A DNA stretch of 64,000 nt, from the NCBI RefSeq assembly GCF_024707545.1, contig NZ_CP062229.1, positions 6,367,501 to 6,431,500 of the forward strand. Direction: 5' to 3'. A model generated the notes under the pieces. The model was not told the origin of the DNA and made no database searches. It saw nothing but the letters and a program-made list of their open reading frames with translations. This document shows, one piece after another, positions 62,572 to 64,000 of this stretch (position 1 is the first letter of the stretch; every line of letters begins with the position of its first letter). A program made the position numbers and the translations under genes. Source of the DNA: Mesorhizobium onobrychidis. GTDB lineage: Bacteria > Pseudomonadota > Alphaproteobacteria > Rhizobiales > Rhizobiaceae.

Positions 62572-63259
62572 AGGGGAACCTTCACTCTGCTGCAGCAGCG
62601 AAGCCGGAAGTGGCAGTTCAATGAGTGTGGGGAAAGGCGGTAGCGCTCTTCCGAATCGAATCCCGACACTTACAATGTCGGAGACGGCGATCCCAATACA
62701 TCACCAGAAACTTCGAGGGGCGAGTGACGCCAACCGCCCTGTTTGCAGGTCGCAACCGCAATCTGCCGCTCAACTCAATTACCTCTCTTCCTTCTGTGAC
62801 CACGGTGGTCTAGGCGAGGATCAGCCCGATTTCTGAAATCTGGGTGCCAGGCTTCCCAGGTGGGCACAGGCTCAGGTTTTACTGGCGCGGGTTATTTCCG
62901 CGCCCGGCATTGCGGGCGAGTACGTGAGAGGCGTTGACGAGGCCAACGCAACTTGGCCAAAGCATCCGCTCGTCCAGTGTCCTGAATTGCGGCTCCCAGA
63001 TCGCGGTTGCAGCTTGCAACTCGGGGTCGGTCACGGCGTGTTTTCGTTTGAATTCGGCGACGCCCTCTCAATGGCCGCATTTCTGTTGACTTCGCTCCAG
63101 CTCCAGATGGCAAATTATGCCACTTTTGACCCATCTCGGTCGGCAACTTCGCGCCATGAGCCGACCTTGGATACCGTGATCCTCGACGATTTGTCTCACC
63201 TCGATAGCGGACGAGATCATTGTTGATTGCCGCGAGCCCGGATTACGACCGCGAAGCGG
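62572..63259. other. Long stretch without a recognisable gene
   Basis: About 690 bp between the small barrel-like relic and the groEL 3' end. Frames of 60-100 codons exist on both strands but lack ribosome sites and family patterns, and their composition is irregular. It may be degraded coding sequence. I found no tRNA, terminator with U-run or clear repeat here. Confidence 0.4.
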
Positions 63260-64000
63260 TCAAAAATCCAAATCCATATCGTGATGATGATGCTCGTGAC
63301 CGGGAAGCTCCGGCGGCGGCGGGCCAGGCACTTCGGCCACCATGGCCTCCGTCATGATGAGGAGGCCTGCCACCGAGGCTGCGCCCTGGAGCGCCGTTCG
63401 CACCACCTTGACCGGGTCGATGATGCCCTTTGACACCAGATCCCCGTACACGCCCGATTGGGCATCGTAGCCATAGGCGTTGTCGTCGTTTTCGAGGATC
63501 CCGGCGATGACGACCGAGCCTTCCAGGCCGGCATTGATCGCGATTTGCCGAGCCGGCCAGGTGATCGCCTTCCTGACGATCGCGATGCCGACCTGCTGGT
63601 CCTCGTTGCTGCCCTTGAGCTTCTTGAGCGCCCTGCCGGCGCGCAGCAAGGCGACCCCACCGCCGGGGAGAATGCCCTCTGCAACCGCGGCTCTTGTCGC
63701 GTTCATCGCGTCATCGATGCGATCCTTCTTCTCCCTGACCTCGACTTCGGTTGCACCGCCGACCCGGATAACGGCGACGCCACCGGCGAGCCTGGCCAGC
63801 CGCTCCTGGAGCTTCTCGCGGTCGAAATCGGAGGTGGTTTCCGCAAGCTCGAGCTTGATCTCGGCGATGCGGGCCTCGATTCTTTCCCGCTCGCCGGCGC
63901 CGCCGACGATCGTGGTGTTTGCCTTGTCGATCATCACCTTCTTGGTCCGCCCGAGCATATCGAGGGAAGCATGTTCGAGCTTGATGCCCAAATCCTCCGA
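63260..64000 (-). CDS. groEL: Chaperonin GroEL paralogue, C-terminal part (5' end outside the window)
   Basis: The last 246 or so residues of a 60-kDa chaperonin, open to the window edge. Typical segments are [60 protein letters not shown] and [13 protein letters not shown]. The C-terminus is unusual: instead of the Gly-Gly-Met repeats it ends [14 protein letters not shown]. Rhizobia carry several groEL copies; this looks like one of the accessory ones. Confidence 0.95.
   Translation of the reverse strand, partial: SEDLGIKLEHASLDMLGRTKKVMIDKANTTIVGGAGERERIEARIAEIKLELAETTSDFDREKLQERLARLAGGVAVIRVGGATEVEVREKKDRIDDAMNATRAAVAEGILPGGGVALLRAGRALKKLKGSNEDQQVGIAIVRKAITWPARQIAINAGLEGSVVIAGILENDDNAYGYDAQSGVYGDLVSKGIIDPVKVVRTALQGAASVAGLLIMTEAMVAEVPGPPPPELPGHEHHHHDMDLDF

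Noticed and set aside
62924..63226. Frame of 100 codons on the plus strand, and an overlapping minus-strand frame
   Set aside because: No ribosome site, no recognisable family and irregular composition; possibly degraded sequence upstream of the groEL 3' end.

Overview
The window is GC-rich, densely packed and dominated by ABC importers with catabolic enzymes and dedicated regulators. Sarcosine oxidase, several solute-uptake operons, FCD-type GntR regulators, ROK and TetR regulators and a GroEL paralogue together suggest a soil alphaproteobacterium of the Mesorhizobium/Rhizobiales kind. That placement is inferred from gene content only. I recognised no tRNA, rRNA, CRISPR array, phage or intact insertion sequence.

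Layout. (1) 2-2747: end of a heterotetrameric sarcosine oxidase operon (soxA 3' part, soxG). (2) 2789-13721, minus strand: an aminoglycoside-phosphotransferase-like kinase plus acyl-CoA dehydrogenase pair, and upstream of it a ribose-type ABC importer (binding protein, double ATPase, one polypeptide carrying two permeases) followed by SDR dehydrogenase, 3-hydroxyacid dehydrogenase, beta-keto acid cleavage enzyme and SMP-30 lactonase. A divergent GntR gene (13948-14634) faces an inverted repeat. (3) 14765-16291: a frameshifted sulfocyanin-like gene and a second GntR regulator. (4) 16421-25205, plus strand: a Rut-like module (DUF1185 protein; hydrolase/flavin reductase/C-terminal-domain fusion; luciferase-like monooxygenase; aldehyde dehydrogenase) followed by a polyamine-type ABC importer, all behind one promoter/operator. 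(5) 25315-31080: cupin, LysR, arginase-family protein and several hydrolases, mixed with truncated or frameshifted genes. (6) 31133-35151: a three-gene unit of outer-membrane barrel protein with repeat-like N-terminus, FecR-domain protein and CHASE2 adenylate cyclase; then a SulP-tail relic and mgtE. (7) 37708-45940: a maltose/glycerol-phosphate-type sugar importer with two SDRs and a TIM-barrel isomerase, controlled by a divergent ROK repressor. (8) 46402-61477: a P450 system (ferredoxin, reductase, P450), cupin, LigK-like aldolase, LigJ-like hydratase, membrane protein, YceI protein, TetR regulator, DoxX protein, an orphan binding protein without signal peptide, a zinc alcohol dehydrogenase and a complete Liv-type importer. 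(9) 61544-64000: small genes, a non-coding stretch and the end of a groEL paralogue with a histidine-rich tail.

How the genes work together. Blocks 2, 4, 7 and 8 share one design: an importer, a short oxidative or hydrolytic pathway for the imported compound, and a local repressor with a visible operator. Block 8 has two promoters 6 kb apart sharing a conserved 37-bp arrangement, which suggests that one regulator, probably the internal TetR protein, controls the block. Its hydratase and aldolase belong to the lower protocatechuate 4,5-cleavage (oxalomesaconate) route, but no ring-cleavage dioxygenase is present.

Blocks 3, 5 and 6 and the 46.0-46.3 kb stretch contain relics: single-base frameshifts in four genes and several 5'- or 3'-truncated genes. 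This marks an eroding accessory region, or sequence errors for some of the frameshifts.
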